DNA of 64,000 bases from JAXDLW01 sp050998755. Lineage in GTDB: Bacteria > Chloroflexota > Dormibacteria > DASZGP01. Under the pieces are notes generated by a model. The model worked only from the letters and a program-made list of their open reading frames with translations, did no database searches and was not told the origin of the DNA. The position numbers were made by a program, and so were the translations under genes. The stretch is from the NCBI GenBank assembly GCA_050998755.1, contig JBPCPW010000011.1:41752-105751 (forward strand), given 5' to 3'. Shown piece by piece: positions 48,967 through 56,498 of the stretch; the first letter of the stretch is position 1, and the number at the start of each line of letters is the position of its first letter.

Positions 48967-49728
48967 ATGGGGTTTCATCCCCTCCCGCTACCCTGGAATC
49001 TCAACCTCTTCCAACTCGCCGGGTTTGTCGTCGCGGCCATCGCGTTCCGCTTCATTGTGCCGCGGCCGAACGACCCCGGCCGCCCCGTTTACCTGTGGCT
49101 TGGCTACCTCTGCTTCTTCATCGCCCTGGTAACACCGGTGGACGCCGCATCCGATCGATACCTGCTGACCGCCCACATGATCCAGCACATCCTGATCACC
49201 ATGGTGGGCCCACCGCTGATCCTCGCCGGCCTGCCGCTGGGGATGTCACGGTACCTGCCGCGCTTCCTCGGTAACCCCTGGCTGACGGTGTTGCTGTTCA
49301 ACGGGGTGCTCCTGGCCTGGCACATCCCGGCGCTCTATCAGGCGACGTTGCTGAACGAGGACATCCACGTCCTGGAACACGTTCTCTTCGTCGGCACCGC
49401 CTTTCTCTTCTGGGTCCCGGTGGTGGGCCCGGTGGCCGAGAGCCGGGGTATGCCGCCGCTGATCAAGATCGGGTACCTGGCGCTGGCGGGGATCCCGCCG
49501 ACGGTGATCGGGATGACGCTGGCCCTGGCCCCGTTTGTGATGTACCCCTTCTATTCGGCTCAGCCGAGGCTCTTCGCCGCCCTTGGCGCGGTGGTCGACC
49601 AGCAACTCGCGGGGCTGCTGATGTTCGGCCTTGGGAACCTCATCTACTTCGTGCCGATCAGTGTCATCTTCCTCCGTATCTCGGAGGAGCCAGAGGCTGT
49701 CCAGGCGGGGGCCGGACGGCCCTCCTGA
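48967..49728 (+). CDS. ctaG: Cytochrome c oxidase assembly protein CtaG (caa3-type)
   Basis: 253 residues with seven membrane helices. Family blocks: TAHMIQHILITMVGPPLILAGLP, LLAWHIPALYQATLLNEDIHVLEHVLFVGTAFLFWVPVVGP and VDQQLAGLLMFGLGNLIYF. The histidines (HMIQH, WHIP, HVLEH) are conserved in the caa3_CtaG family, thought to insert copper into the oxidase. The gene starts 3 bases after the small subunit gene. The following 100 bases hold an imperfect hairpin and then the promoter region of the cupredoxin gene. Confidence 0.93.
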   Translation: MGFHPLPLPWNLNLFQLAGFVVAAIAFRFIVPRPNDPGRPVYLWLGYLCFFIALVTPVDAASDRYLLTAHMIQHILITMVGPPLILAGLPLGMSRYLPRFLGNPWLTVLLFNGVLLAWHIPALYQATLLNEDIHVLEHVLFVGTAFLFWVPVVGPVAESRGMPPLIKIGYLALAGIPPTVIGMTLALAPFVMYPFYSAQPRLFAALGAVVDQQLAGLLMFGLGNLIYFVPISVIFLRISEEPEAVQAGAGRPS

Positions 49729-49828
49729 ACTCGAAACGGGGCCTCAGGTCCCGTTCGAAACCGGAAACTGACTGGGTCGTCAGCTTATACTCTCACTAAC
49801 ACATACTCGTATTCTCGAAGGAGAACTG

Positions 49829-50230
49829 ATGATTCGATCGAAGGCATTGAGTGGGTTGGGAATCGGCGCGATGGCACTGACTTTTGCGGCCTGCGGCGGT
49901 AGCAGCACCGACAACAGCAGCGGCGGCGCGACCGGTGGCAGCTCCCCCGCCGACAACACCCCCGCGGCGGTGACCATCAAGGTCGTGGCCGATCCCACCA
50001 ACGTGGGCAAGTATGACCCGACCCCGGCTACGGCGAAGGTCGGAGACACCGTCAAATGGGATTTCCAGGACGACGCCAGCCAGCACACCGCGACCGCGGA
50101 TGACTCCAGCTTTGACTCCAGCACCCACGGCAAGGGTGAGACCTACACCTTCAAGTTCACCAAGGCCGGTACGTTTTCGTACCACTGCAGCCTCCACGCC
50201 AACATGAAGGGCACGATCACCGTTTCCTAG
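49829..50230 (+). CDS. Blue-copper (plastocyanin/azurin-like) lipoprotein
   Basis: 133 residues, ATG with gaaggaga upstream. The signal ends in a lipobox (FAAC), followed by a Ser/Gly/Asn-rich linker. The cupredoxin domain is complete: AKVGDTVKWDFQDDASQHTA gives the first His, and GTFSYHCSLHANMKGTITV gives Cys, His and Met, so a type 1 copper site is present. It would be a membrane-tethered electron carrier between the cytochrome bc complex and the oxidase or another partner. It is followed by its own terminator, so expression is probably separate from the oxidase operon. Confidence 0.9.
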   Translation: MIRSKALSGLGIGAMALTFAACGGSSTDNSSGGATGGSSPADNTPAAVTIKVVADPTNVGKYDPTPATAKVGDTVKWDFQDDASQHTATADDSSFDSSTHGKGETYTFKFTKAGTFSYHCSLHANMKGTITVS

Positions 50231-50245
50231 TCGATCCCAGGATCA

Positions 50246-50273
50246 GAGGGGGGCCTTCGGGCCCCTCTTTTTT
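50246..50273 (+). terminator. Rho-independent terminator after the cupredoxin gene
   Basis: A 10 bp stem, GAGGGGGGCC with GGCCCCTCTT (one G-T pair near the base), closes a TTCG loop at 50256-50259 and runs into six T's. It lies 15 bases after the stop codon. Confidence 0.9.
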
Positions 50274-50311
50274 CGCCCCCAACAGACTGCGTGCCAATCA
50301 GCCGCGGCGCT

Positions 50312-51109
50312 CTATCGCAGGTGCTCTATCTCCCCGTAGGAGATCACCCTGCGATCGCCATCGACGAGGATCACCAGGTTGCCCCCCGGGTCGAGGTCGA
50401 TCGCTTTGCCACGGACCGCCTGGCCGGCCGCCTGGGCCACCACGTCGCGGCCGATGGTGTCGGCGAGGCCCAGCCAGCGGGCGCGGGCAGCGGCCGCACC
50501 TTCCGCGATCAGCTCGTCGTAGCCGTCCTCCAGTCGGGCCAGGATGGCGGCCAGGGTGCGTGCTGCCCCGGGGGGTTCACCGGTAGCGTCGGACATCGCC
50601 GCGGCGGTATCGCGGATCTCCCCGTCAAACCCGCCGGGCGGCCTGGCGAGGTTCACCCCCACACCCACCACCGCGTGCTCCAGGATTCCCGCCGCGGCGT
50701 GGCCCTCGACCAGGACGCCGGCCACCTTGCCGCCATCGAGCAGCACGTCATTGGGCCACTTGAGACCAACCCGGCCCGGGGCCAACGTGTCCAGGGCCTC
50801 GCCCACCGCCGCACCCACGACCATAGGGAGGGGAGCGCACCGCCCCGCGGGCACGGAGGGACGGAGGACCACCGAGAACCAGAGGCCGCTCGCCGCCGGT
50901 GACTGCCAGCTCCTCGCCAGGCGTCCCCGGCCTGCAGTTTGTGAGCCGGCCCACACCAGCAGCCCATGAGCTGCCCCGACCGCCGCCAGCCTCCGGGCCT
51001 CGTCCTGGGTGCTGTCGATGGCCTCGTGGTAAGCCATCTCGCGGCCCAGCCACCGCGTCCTAAGCCACGCGCCGAGGTCGCCCGGATCGCTCGCCTGCGA
51101 GCCGCTCAC
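50312..51109 (-). CDS. birA: Biotin--[acetyl-CoA-carboxylase] ligase
   Basis: 265 residues from GTG 51107-51109, which follows gggagcgag; the open frame extends to 51202 without family similarity. The catalytic domain is complete: DSTQDEARRLA, the biotinyl-AMP loop AGRGRLARSWQSP, GLKWPNDVLLDGGKVAGVLVE and AVVGVGVNL, with the small SH3-like C-terminal domain. There is no N-terminal DNA-binding domain, so it is a monofunctional enzyme, not a repressor. It attaches biotin to carboxylase carrier proteins. It is divergent from the next gene. Confidence 0.92.
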   Translation of the reverse strand: MSGSQASDPGDLGAWLRTRWLGREMAYHEAIDSTQDEARRLAAVGAAHGLLVWAGSQTAGRGRLARSWQSPAASGLWFSVVLRPSVPAGRCAPLPMVVGAAVGEALDTLAPGRVGLKWPNDVLLDGGKVAGVLVEGHAAAGILEHAVVGVGVNLARPPGGFDGEIRDTAAAMSDATGEPPGAARTLAAILARLEDGYDELIAEGAAAARARWLGLADTIGRDVVAQAAGQAVRGKAIDLDPGGNLVILVDGDRRVISYGEIEHLR

Positions 51110-51243
51110 CTCGCTCCCGAGGCCGTCCCGGCACGGCCAAAACCGGGACAAAGTTGGGGGCAAAGTTGGGGGATTGACCGTGGCACCGGCTGAACGTAAC
51201 ATGACCCAGTTGTCAGCTCAGGCGCGGCCTAGGGGAGTACCGG

Positions 51244-51561
51244 ATGATCCACGAAACGTCCCTTGAAATCAGTGACCAGTACAAGACATGGCAGGTCGAG
51301 CTGGAGGGCCGGCACGCGCGGCGCAACCGCGTCCGCTACATCGACCGCCTGCTCAACCAGCTCGAGCTTCTCAACCTCTCGGAGTCGCCAACGCTGCCGA
51401 CCGAATTCCGCCGCGAGGTCAAGCGCTTCCTCGCCGGCTGCGACCACCCGCTGGCGCGTCGGGCCGAGCGTGACCTGACTATCGCGATTTGCATGGAGGC
51501 CCTGTACGACATCCAGGACACGCTGCTCCTGGGCGGTGACGAAGAGGGCGACGAGGGGTAG
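51244..51561 (+). CDS. Hypothetical helical protein
   Basis: 105 residues, ATG with ggggagtaccgg before it. It is charged and almost entirely helical (WQVELEGRHARRNRVRYIDRLLNQLELLNL, FRREVKRFLAGCDHPLARRAERDLTIAICMEALYDIQDTLLL), with an acidic tail. No signal or membrane segment, no recognised domain. It lies between birA and the tRNA-Arg gene. Confidence 0.6.
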   Translation: MIHETSLEISDQYKTWQVELEGRHARRNRVRYIDRLLNQLELLNLSESPTLPTEFRREVKRFLAGCDHPLARRAERDLTIAICMEALYDIQDTLLLGGDEEGDEG

Positions 51562-51611
51562 AGGGGGCCCTCCGGGCGGCACGGACGCCCCTATACTCGG
51601 CTCTGACCCGT

Positions 51612-51684
51612 GCGGCTGTAGCTCAGGGGATAGAGCACCAGTTTCCGGAACTGGGTGTCGGGGGTTCGAATCCCTCCAGCCGTA
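51612..51684 (+). tRNA. tRNA-Arg (anticodon CCG)
   Basis: A full cloverleaf folds: acceptor 51612-51618 with 51677-51683 (one G-U pair), D arm 51621-51636, anticodon arm 51638-51654 with loop TTCCGGA and anticodon CCG at 51645-51647, T arm 51660-51676 with TTCGAAT loop, discriminator A51684. CCA is not encoded. It reads CGG arginine codons. Its last 17 bases plus the next base are repeated at 53411-53428, so its 3' end acts as an attachment site. Confidence 0.97.
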
Positions 51685-51685
51685 T
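51668..51685 (+). repeat. Left attachment-type direct repeat (3' end of tRNA-Arg)
   Basis: GAATCCCTCCAGCCGTAT at the end of the tRNA gene, identical over 18 bases to 53411-53428. Sequence identity stops at both ends. Confidence 0.85.
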
Positions 51686-51708
51686 ATCTGCTGACGCAAT
51701 ACCACTGA

Positions 51709-51921
51709 TCAGTGTGCCCCTGGGCGGGTTTCCCAGGCGACTTGTGTCAGCTGTGCCGATCCTCTTCCTCGGCCTGCATCACACGCAATCGTTGCGCCGA
51801 ACCCCCCAATGATCACGTAGTCAACTTGATGCTCGGCGAGGGCCTCAAAGATCGAGGAGGGGCGGAGCGGCGGAGCAACGCTCCAGTCGCTGCCCGGCTC
51901 TCCGATCGTCATTGCCTGGGA
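51709..51921 (-). pseudogene. Truncated nucleotidyltransferase (toxin-like) remnant
   Basis: The frame from ATG 51919-51921 contains SIFEALAEHQVDYVIIGGFGATI, the start of a nucleotidyltransferase of the toxin type (helix, then the IGGF strand-turn of the active site). After GGFGA the expected Thr-Asp-hydrophobic-Asp metal motif and the whole remaining domain are missing; the frame runs on through unrelated residues to a stop at 51709 close to the left repeat. It overlaps the end of the upstream HTH gene, as intact toxin genes do in such pairs. Probably inactivated by deletion of the left end of the island. Confidence 0.6.
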
Positions 51922-52228
51922 GTACGATGGCCTCGCGGAAGAAGCGGTCGCGATCGGCGTCCATTTCGGCAGCCCGGTCCGGCGTGAGACTTTCTCGCCA
52001 GGCGCGGAGCGCATCGTCGTGGTGATCGACGGGTTCGAGTCGCGTGCGCAACTCGAACCCGGCTGCCCCCAGGATTCGGAGTAATGCCGCGACACTTGGC
52101 TGCCTCGAACCCTTCTCGTACTCAATTAGCGCAGAGGGGGATGTCCCTGCCCTTCTGGCCAACTCTCGCCTCGATAGCGCCGACCGACGCCTTGCTTCGA
52201 CCAGGAGGCTGCTCGCAAGGGGTCTCAT
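51845..52228 (-). CDS. XRE-family HTH protein, putative antitoxin
   Basis: 127 residues from ATG 52226-52228. Residues 4-62 form an XRE helix-turn-helix: LLVEARRRSALSRRELARRAGTSPSALIEYEKGSRQPSVAALLRIL. The C-terminal half (DALRAWRESLTPDRAAEMDADRDRFFREAIVL) is helical and typical of antitoxins paired with nucleotidyltransferases. Its toxin-like partner immediately downstream is truncated, so this gene may be an orphan antitoxin that still represses its own promoter at the GATACC repeats upstream. Confidence 0.75.
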   Translation of the reverse strand: MRPLASSLLVEARRRSALSRRELARRAGTSPSALIEYEKGSRQPSVAALLRILGAAGFELRTRLEPVDHHDDALRAWRESLTPDRAAEMDADRDRFFREAIVLPGNDDRRAGQRLERCSAAPPLLDL

Positions 52229-52236
52229 GCCCTGAT

Positions 52237-52272
52237 GATACCGGATCCGATACCAGTCTCGGACGTGATACT
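52237..52272 (-). promoter_or_regulatory. Putative operator/promoter of the left HTH gene
   Basis: GATACC at 52237-52242 and 52249-52254 and GATACT at 52267-52272 are direct repeats spaced 12 and 18 bases apart. A CGGATCCG palindrome sits between the first two. A TATCAT -10-like sequence overlaps the first copy, just before the ATG, suggesting an almost leaderless message under autorepression. Confidence 0.4.
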
Positions 52273-52342
52273 GCCGGGTTACCGGTGCTCCCGGCTCAAG
52301 GGAACGGGGATCTCGGTTGGCACTTCTTGGGCCCAGGCTCGA

Positions 52343-52355
52343 CATACCTAGTATG
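52343..52355 (+). promoter_or_regulatory. Putative operator of the right HTH/toxin pair
   Basis: CATAC and GTATG are arranged as an inverted repeat around a three-base centre (52343-52355), 10 bases before the GTG of the HTH gene. It overlaps the TATGAT-like promoter element, as expected for an autoregulated antitoxin. Confidence 0.45.
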
Positions 52356-52364
52356 ATATGTTCT

Positions 52365-52736
52365 GTGAACGCTGTGGAGATCGGCATAGTCCTCGGCCGG
52401 GCGCGCCGCCAGGCGGGTGTTAGCCAGGGTGAACTTGCCAACCGGTTGGGCACCAGTCAGCCCGCCGTGTCACGTGCCGAGTCCGGTGTGGTGATGCCGG
52501 GCCTCGACTTCATTGACCGCTGGGCAGTTGCCATCGGCATTCCCATCACGCTGACCATGGGGGCGGGTGCGGTACCGGACGACCGCGATCTAAAGGTGCG
52601 GGTGGAACAGGCACTCGGCGGGTACACCTTCGATCCATGGCGACGAAACCCGAGCGCCGCCGAGCGACGCAGCCTTCAACGGGATGGCTTGACGCGTGAG
52701 CATTTCCAAAGCGCAGTCACTGCTCCGACGCGCTAG
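52365..52736 (+). CDS. XRE-family HTH antitoxin
   Basis: 123 residues from GTG 52365; ATG 52353 lies inside the probable operator. The HTH covers residues 4-60: IGIVLGRARRQAGVSQGELANRLGTSQPAVSRAESGVVMPGLDFIDRWAVAIG. The C-terminal part (LKVRVEQALGGYTFDPWRRNPSAAERRSLQRDGLTREHF) is the sort of tail that wraps a toxin or marks its gene start. The downstream nucleotidyltransferase gene overlaps it by 41 bases. Together they form an HTH/nucleotidyltransferase toxin-antitoxin or defence-like pair. Confidence 0.82.
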   Translation: MNAVEIGIVLGRARRQAGVSQGELANRLGTSQPAVSRAESGVVMPGLDFIDRWAVAIGIPITLTMGAGAVPDDRDLKVRVEQALGGYTFDPWRRNPSAAERRSLQRDGLTREHFQSAVTAPTR

Positions 52737-53307
52737 TCAGACTGACGACCGCCTCAGCCGGCACCTCTTCGTCGCGGCTGCGATCCAAGAAGGCCTTGAG
52801 CTCATGGCGGTGATCGTCGGCGGCACAGCAGAGGAGTATTGGTCCAGTGACGACTACCACCAGACTGACCTCGACCTCTGTGCCTCGATCGGCCCTGAGC
52901 ACCATGCCACGTTGCGGACACTCGGTTTCGCCCGCTCCGGGCGGCACTGGGAACACGGCGCATCCGGTGTCGCTGTCGAATTCCCGGAATCGGAGATTGA
53001 CGGTGATCTCTCGCGCACGCGTACCTTGACGGTAGGGTCGGGTTCAGTAACGATCATTGGCGTCGAGGACCTGTACGTCGATCGCGTCCGGCAGGCCACG
53101 GCCGACAACAACGATTACGGACGATTCCAATCCGCGTTCGCGATTGCCGTGGCTCAATACGAGTGGATCGACTGGAAATATGTTCAGGGACGACTTCGCG
53201 ATCTACTGGTCAGTGACCCGATCGTCGGCGTCGCCAGCCGGGCGGTTGATTCGAGGATCCGTCGCCGGGTTCGTCGCCTCCTGACCGGGGTGCCTCCCGC
53301 CACGTGA
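52696..53307 (+). CDS. Nucleotidyltransferase, putative toxin (AbiEii/DUF6036-like)
   Basis: 203 residues from GTG 52696, overlapping the antitoxin gene by 41 bases. After an N-terminal helical part, MAVIVGGTAEEYWSSDDYHQTDLDL gives the GG-x-A and the TDLDL metal-binding aspartates of the DNA polymerase beta-type nucleotidyltransferase fold; a third strand (GVAVEFPESEIDG) follows. The C-terminal half is helical (AIAVAQYEWIDWKYVQGRLRDLL). Related toxins transfer nucleotides to tRNA or proteins and stop growth when released from the antitoxin. Catalytic residues are intact, unlike its left-hand counterpart. Confidence 0.78.
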   Translation: MSISKAQSLLRRASQTDDRLSRHLFVAAAIQEGLELMAVIVGGTAEEYWSSDDYHQTDLDLCASIGPEHHATLRTLGFARSGRHWEHGASGVAVEFPESEIDGDLSRTRTLTVGSGSVTIIGVEDLYVDRVRQATADNNDYGRFQSAFAIAVAQYEWIDWKYVQGRLRDLLVSDPIVGVASRAVDSRIRRRVRRLLTGVPPAT

Positions 53308-53410
53308 TCCGTTCACCGGATGGCCGTCACCTATGCTTTCGAGGGTCAGCGGGTAGCCTCGGCGGACGTTAGGGGATGATCAGTCTCGGCGGTATCGTGA
53401 ATACGCCGCT

Positions 53411-53428
53411 GAATCCCTCCAGCCGTAT
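53411..53428 (+). repeat. Right attachment-type direct repeat (copy of tRNA-Arg 3' end)
   Basis: GAATCCCTCCAGCCGTAT, identical to 51668-51685. No tRNA body precedes it; the bases before it are unrelated to the tRNA. Confidence 0.85.
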
Positions 53429-53507
53429 TTACCTGGGTCGGGAGCCGGTGCCGTTGGCCCCGCGGTAAGAACGGTTCGCGACCGTGGTGTGCCCTAGCCT
53501 TGTGGAT

Positions 53508-54173
53508 ATGACGGAGCAGCGCGACCATCGCGTGGTGCTTGCAGGAGCGTTGTGCTGGATCTTGACGGTCCAGTACTTCATTGTCCAGCCGGTGGTCGCG
53601 GCGGCGTGGCCCACCCCGTACAGCTACCTCAACAACTACATCAGCGACCTGGGGAACACCGCGTGTGGCCCCCTTGCGCATGCCCCAATCATGGCGAGGC
53701 ACGTCTGCTCCCCGCTACACGGGCTGATGAACGCTTCGTTTGTCGCCCTCGGGCTGCTCACCGCGGCCGGTGCAGGGTTGGCTCGTTGGGGGCTGCCGCG
53801 CGGGTGGTTAACGACTACTTCGATGGTTTTGCTGGGCCTGTCGGGGATTGGCGTGATCGTCGTCGGTTTCGCGCCGGAGAACGTTGCGCCATCGCTGCAC
53901 CTGGTCGCAGCGATCGCCCAGGTGCCCCCGAAGTTCATCGCGATGGCGCTATTGGCGACCGCGACGTGGCGGTCGCAGCGGCGAATTGCGCTGTGGACTT
54001 CAGGCTGTGGAGCGCTGGCACTGGCCGGATCAGCCCTGTATCTATCCCGACTGGACCCGGGCCTTGGGGTGGGCGGGGTGGAGCGGCTCGCGCTTGACCC
54101 GTTCACAATCTGGACAGTCGGGCTCGGATACGCGCTGCTGCGGGGGAAGTTGCATGACCGTGGTGTCGTCTGA
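53508..54173 (+). CDS. DUF998 domain membrane protein
   Basis: 221 residues from ATG 53508 (GTG 53502 and 53484 are in frame). Six hydrophobic helices with the DUF998 layout: ALCWILTVQYFIVQPVVA, YSYLNNYISDLGNTACG and HGLMNASFVALGLLTAAGA are typical of the first half. These small membrane proteins are widespread in Actinobacteria; function unknown. It is the first gene to the right of the tRNA island. Confidence 0.8.
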   Translation: MTEQRDHRVVLAGALCWILTVQYFIVQPVVAAAWPTPYSYLNNYISDLGNTACGPLAHAPIMARHVCSPLHGLMNASFVALGLLTAAGAGLARWGLPRGWLTTTSMVLLGLSGIGVIVVGFAPENVAPSLHLVAAIAQVPPKFIAMALLATATWRSQRRIALWTSGCGALALAGSALYLSRLDPGLGVGGVERLALDPFTIWTVGLGYALLRGKLHDRGVV

Positions 54174-54309
54174 CGTCGAGCCGTGGACCTCTGAAACCAG
54201 GCGAGTACCAGATGCGATGGACGGGTCCGGTGCACGTTGGCGCAGCACCGCGGCATGACCTGAACGCGCGCGTCGCCCTTCCGAACTCATGCGAGGCTGT
54301 CGCGGCGCG

Positions 54310-55350
54310 CTAATTATGGTGGGCCGAAATTCCGTGGTGCGACTCGCCGTCGCGGGGCTGTGGATCCGCGTGGACAGTGGCTGCGGTCAACCGCCGAACG
54401 CGATGCAGAAGTTCGTGCTGCGCGTCATCGGCGACCCGGTGGGCCGCGACGATAGACGCGGAAGGGTCGACCTCGATCTCGCACTCTGCGCGAAGGGTGT
54501 GACCAATCCAGCGCAGTCGGATCTGGCCGACGCCAAGCACTCCCGGTGTGTCTAGAAGGGCGTGCTCGACGGCATCAACCAGGCCAGGGTCTACCGCGTC
54601 CATGAGACGAGCAAAGACCTCTCCGGTGGCCTGGCGCAACACGACCACGATCGCCACCGTTATCACCAGGCCAACGATGGGATCTGCCTGCCGCAACCCG
54701 ACCGCCACGCCGGCCGCGCCCACAACTACGGCGAGGCTCGTGATCCCATCGGTGCGGGCATGCAGGCCGTCGGCGACCAGAGCCGCCGATCCGATCGCAC
54801 GTCCCACCCGGATCCGGTACTGCGCCACGAGTTCGTTCCCAACGAAGCCGATGAAACCGGCGCCCGCGACCAGGGCGAGGTGGCTGACCGCTTGCGGGTG
54901 GAGCAACCGCACGATCGCCTCGTATCCGGCGAGCGCGGATGAGGTGGCGATCAGCAGCACGACAACCAGGCCCGCGAGATCCTCTGAGCGTCCGTAGCCA
55001 TACGTGAACCGACGGGTGGCGGCTCTACGGCCCAGGGTGAACGCGATGGCCAGCGGAACAGCGGTCAGGGCGTCGGCAAAGTTGTGGAGCGTGTCGCCAA
55101 AAAGGGCGATCGAGCCCGAGAGCACGACAACCGCCAGCTGGACCGCCGCGGTGAGTCCCAGTCCCGCGAACGAAATGAGCAGGGCCCGGATGCCCCGCTG
55201 GCTGGTCTCGAGTTCGTTGTCCACGCTGTCGCCCGCGTCGTGGCTGTGGGGTGCGACCAGCGCCCGCAGACGTTCCCGGATGCCACCGCGGGCGTCGTCA
55301 TGGCGGTGGTCGTGGCCCTCATGGCCATGGTCATGCGCATCCCCCGCCAT
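54310..55350 (-). CDS. Cation diffusion facilitator (CDF) family metal exporter
   Basis: 346 residues. A His/Asp-rich N-terminus (DAHDHGHEGHDHRHDD) is followed by six membrane helices. The transport site is formed by HNFAD in helix II (FGDTLHNFADAL) and HARTD in helix V (ADGLHARTDGITS), each HxxxD. The cytoplasmic C-terminal domain (DTPGVLGVGQIRLRWIGHTLRAECEIEVD) completes the CDF fold. Members export zinc, cobalt, cadmium or iron in exchange for protons. A second CDF gene and an ArsR-family repressor gene lie just upstream on the same strand, though 233 bases separate the two CDF genes. Confidence 0.93.
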   Translation of the reverse strand: MAGDAHDHGHEGHDHRHDDARGGIRERLRALVAPHSHDAGDSVDNELETSQRGIRALLISFAGLGLTAAVQLAVVVLSGSIALFGDTLHNFADALTAVPLAIAFTLGRRAATRRFTYGYGRSEDLAGLVVVLLIATSSALAGYEAIVRLLHPQAVSHLALVAGAGFIGFVGNELVAQYRIRVGRAIGSAALVADGLHARTDGITSLAVVVGAAGVAVGLRQADPIVGLVITVAIVVVLRQATGEVFARLMDAVDPGLVDAVEHALLDTPGVLGVGQIRLRWIGHTLRAECEIEVDPSASIVAAHRVADDAQHELLHRVRRLTAATVHADPQPRDGESHHGISAHHN

Positions 55351-55583
55351 CGTCCGGACCGCCGATCAGCTCGGGACTGAGGTCAGGTTGTCGTGCTTCA
55401 TCAGTCCCGAGAAGCCCTCGCCTGGACGGTCTGCACCAGGTGCTCCGCGTCGCTCGCAGACCGCTCCGGCACGAACGATGTGGCAGCTCATTTCAGGAAC
55501 AAGGGCCGCCTCCGGTTCGAGCGTTCCCGTGGCATGGAACCCGCTCATTGCTCGCCCCGCTCCCCGATGCTGATTCATCAGGA

Positions 55584-56498
55584 CTATTGTGGGCCTGCCC
55601 TTGGCACCCACAGTACGCCGCGCGCCGCCGGTACCGCCGCGAGCACCCTGGTCTCGACTCGGCGGCCGGTCTCCCCGGCCTGCTCCAGCGATGAGGTCGG
55701 AGATAGCTCGCCCTCCACCTCCAACAGCAGAGACCTGCCCATCCAGCGGCCGCGAACCGATACTGCGCGAACGCCCTCGACAGACTTCGCGGCCTCCGTT
55801 GCCTGTTCGATGTCCTCCTCGTCGACACCGTCCATCAGGTGGTGGGCGAGTTCGGAGGTCACCTCGTATCCGACGTGAGCGATGAACAGGGTCACCGCAA
55901 ACCCGGCCACCGGGTCTCCCCAGCGGTACCCGAAGTACACCGCGACCAGCCCCAGCAGCGCCCCCACGGAGGAGATCGCATCGAGCCAGGAGTGCCTGGC
56001 GTCGGCCATCAGCGTCGCGGATTGGATGCGCTTACCGACCTTCGATTTGTAGCGTGCCACGACCTGGTTCCCGATCACCCCGATCACCGCGCCCGCCATG
56101 CCGGGCACCAGGTGGTTGGTCCCTGAGTTGTGGATGAACTTGATGTAGCTCTCGTACCCCGCGAACAGCGCGCTCGCCCAGATCACCAGGGCGACCCCCA
56201 GCCCGGCGAGGTCCTCGGCACGTTCGTATCCATACGGGTACCGCTTCGAGGGCTTGCGCTTCGAGATCCGGAAGCCGAGGAACACTACTAGGGACGTCGA
56301 CACATCTGACAGGTTGTGCAGGGCATCGCCGAGAAGGGCGACCGACCCGGTGAAGATCGCCAGGGCCAACTCGATGCCACCAGTGACGGCCAGGCCGGCC
56401 GCCGAGACACCAACCGCTCGATTGGCGGCGTGCCGGTGCTCCTCCTCGTCGTGCCTGGCTGGGGCGGCTTCGGTGGACTTTACGGCCGCCGCGCTCAT
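55584..56498 (-). CDS. Cation diffusion facilitator (CDF) family metal exporter
   Basis: 304 residues. The N-terminus is short and moderately His-rich (HDEEEHRHAAN). Six membrane helices carry HNLSD in helix II (LGDALHNLSDVS) and HSWLD in helix V (ADARHSWLDAIS), the zinc-binding HxxxD pairs; the C-terminal domain has SVEGVRAVSVRGRWMGRSLLLEVEGEL. Its start overlaps the stop of the ArsR-family repressor gene by 4 bases, so the pair is one transcript under metal control. The gap behind it (55351-55583) has no gene I can support. Confidence 0.93.
   Translation of the reverse strand: MSAAAVKSTEAAPARHDEEEHRHAANRAVGVSAAGLAVTGGIELALAIFTGSVALLGDALHNLSDVSTSLVVFLGFRISKRKPSKRYPYGYERAEDLAGLGVALVIWASALFAGYESYIKFIHNSGTNHLVPGMAGAVIGVIGNQVVARYKSKVGKRIQSATLMADARHSWLDAISSVGALLGLVAVYFGYRWGDPVAGFAVTLFIAHVGYEVTSELAHHLMDGVDEEDIEQATEAAKSVEGVRAVSVRGRWMGRSLLLEVEGELSPTSSLEQAGETGRRVETRVLAAVPAARGVLWVPRAGPQ

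Larger units (their letters stand above)
51668..53428. mobile_element. Mini-island integrated at tRNA-Arg, carrying HTH/nucleotidyltransferase modules, no integrase
   Basis: The segment between the two 18-base copies of the tRNA 3' end is about 1.7 kb. Its genes (an HTH protein, a broken nucleotidyltransferase, a second HTH protein and an intact nucleotidyltransferase) are unlike the surrounding housekeeping genes and have a visibly lower GC share and small AT-rich operators. Insertion into a tRNA 3' end with regeneration of the tRNA is the usual result of tyrosine-recombinase integration. No recombinase lies inside, so it either was moved by a helper element or is what remains after deletions, such as the one that cut the left nucleotidyltransferase gene. 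Confidence 0.7.

Noticed and set aside
55366..55611. 81-residue minus-strand frame between the two CDF genes
   Set aside because: It overlaps the end of the upstream CDF gene, has no ribosome-binding site and no recognisable protein character.
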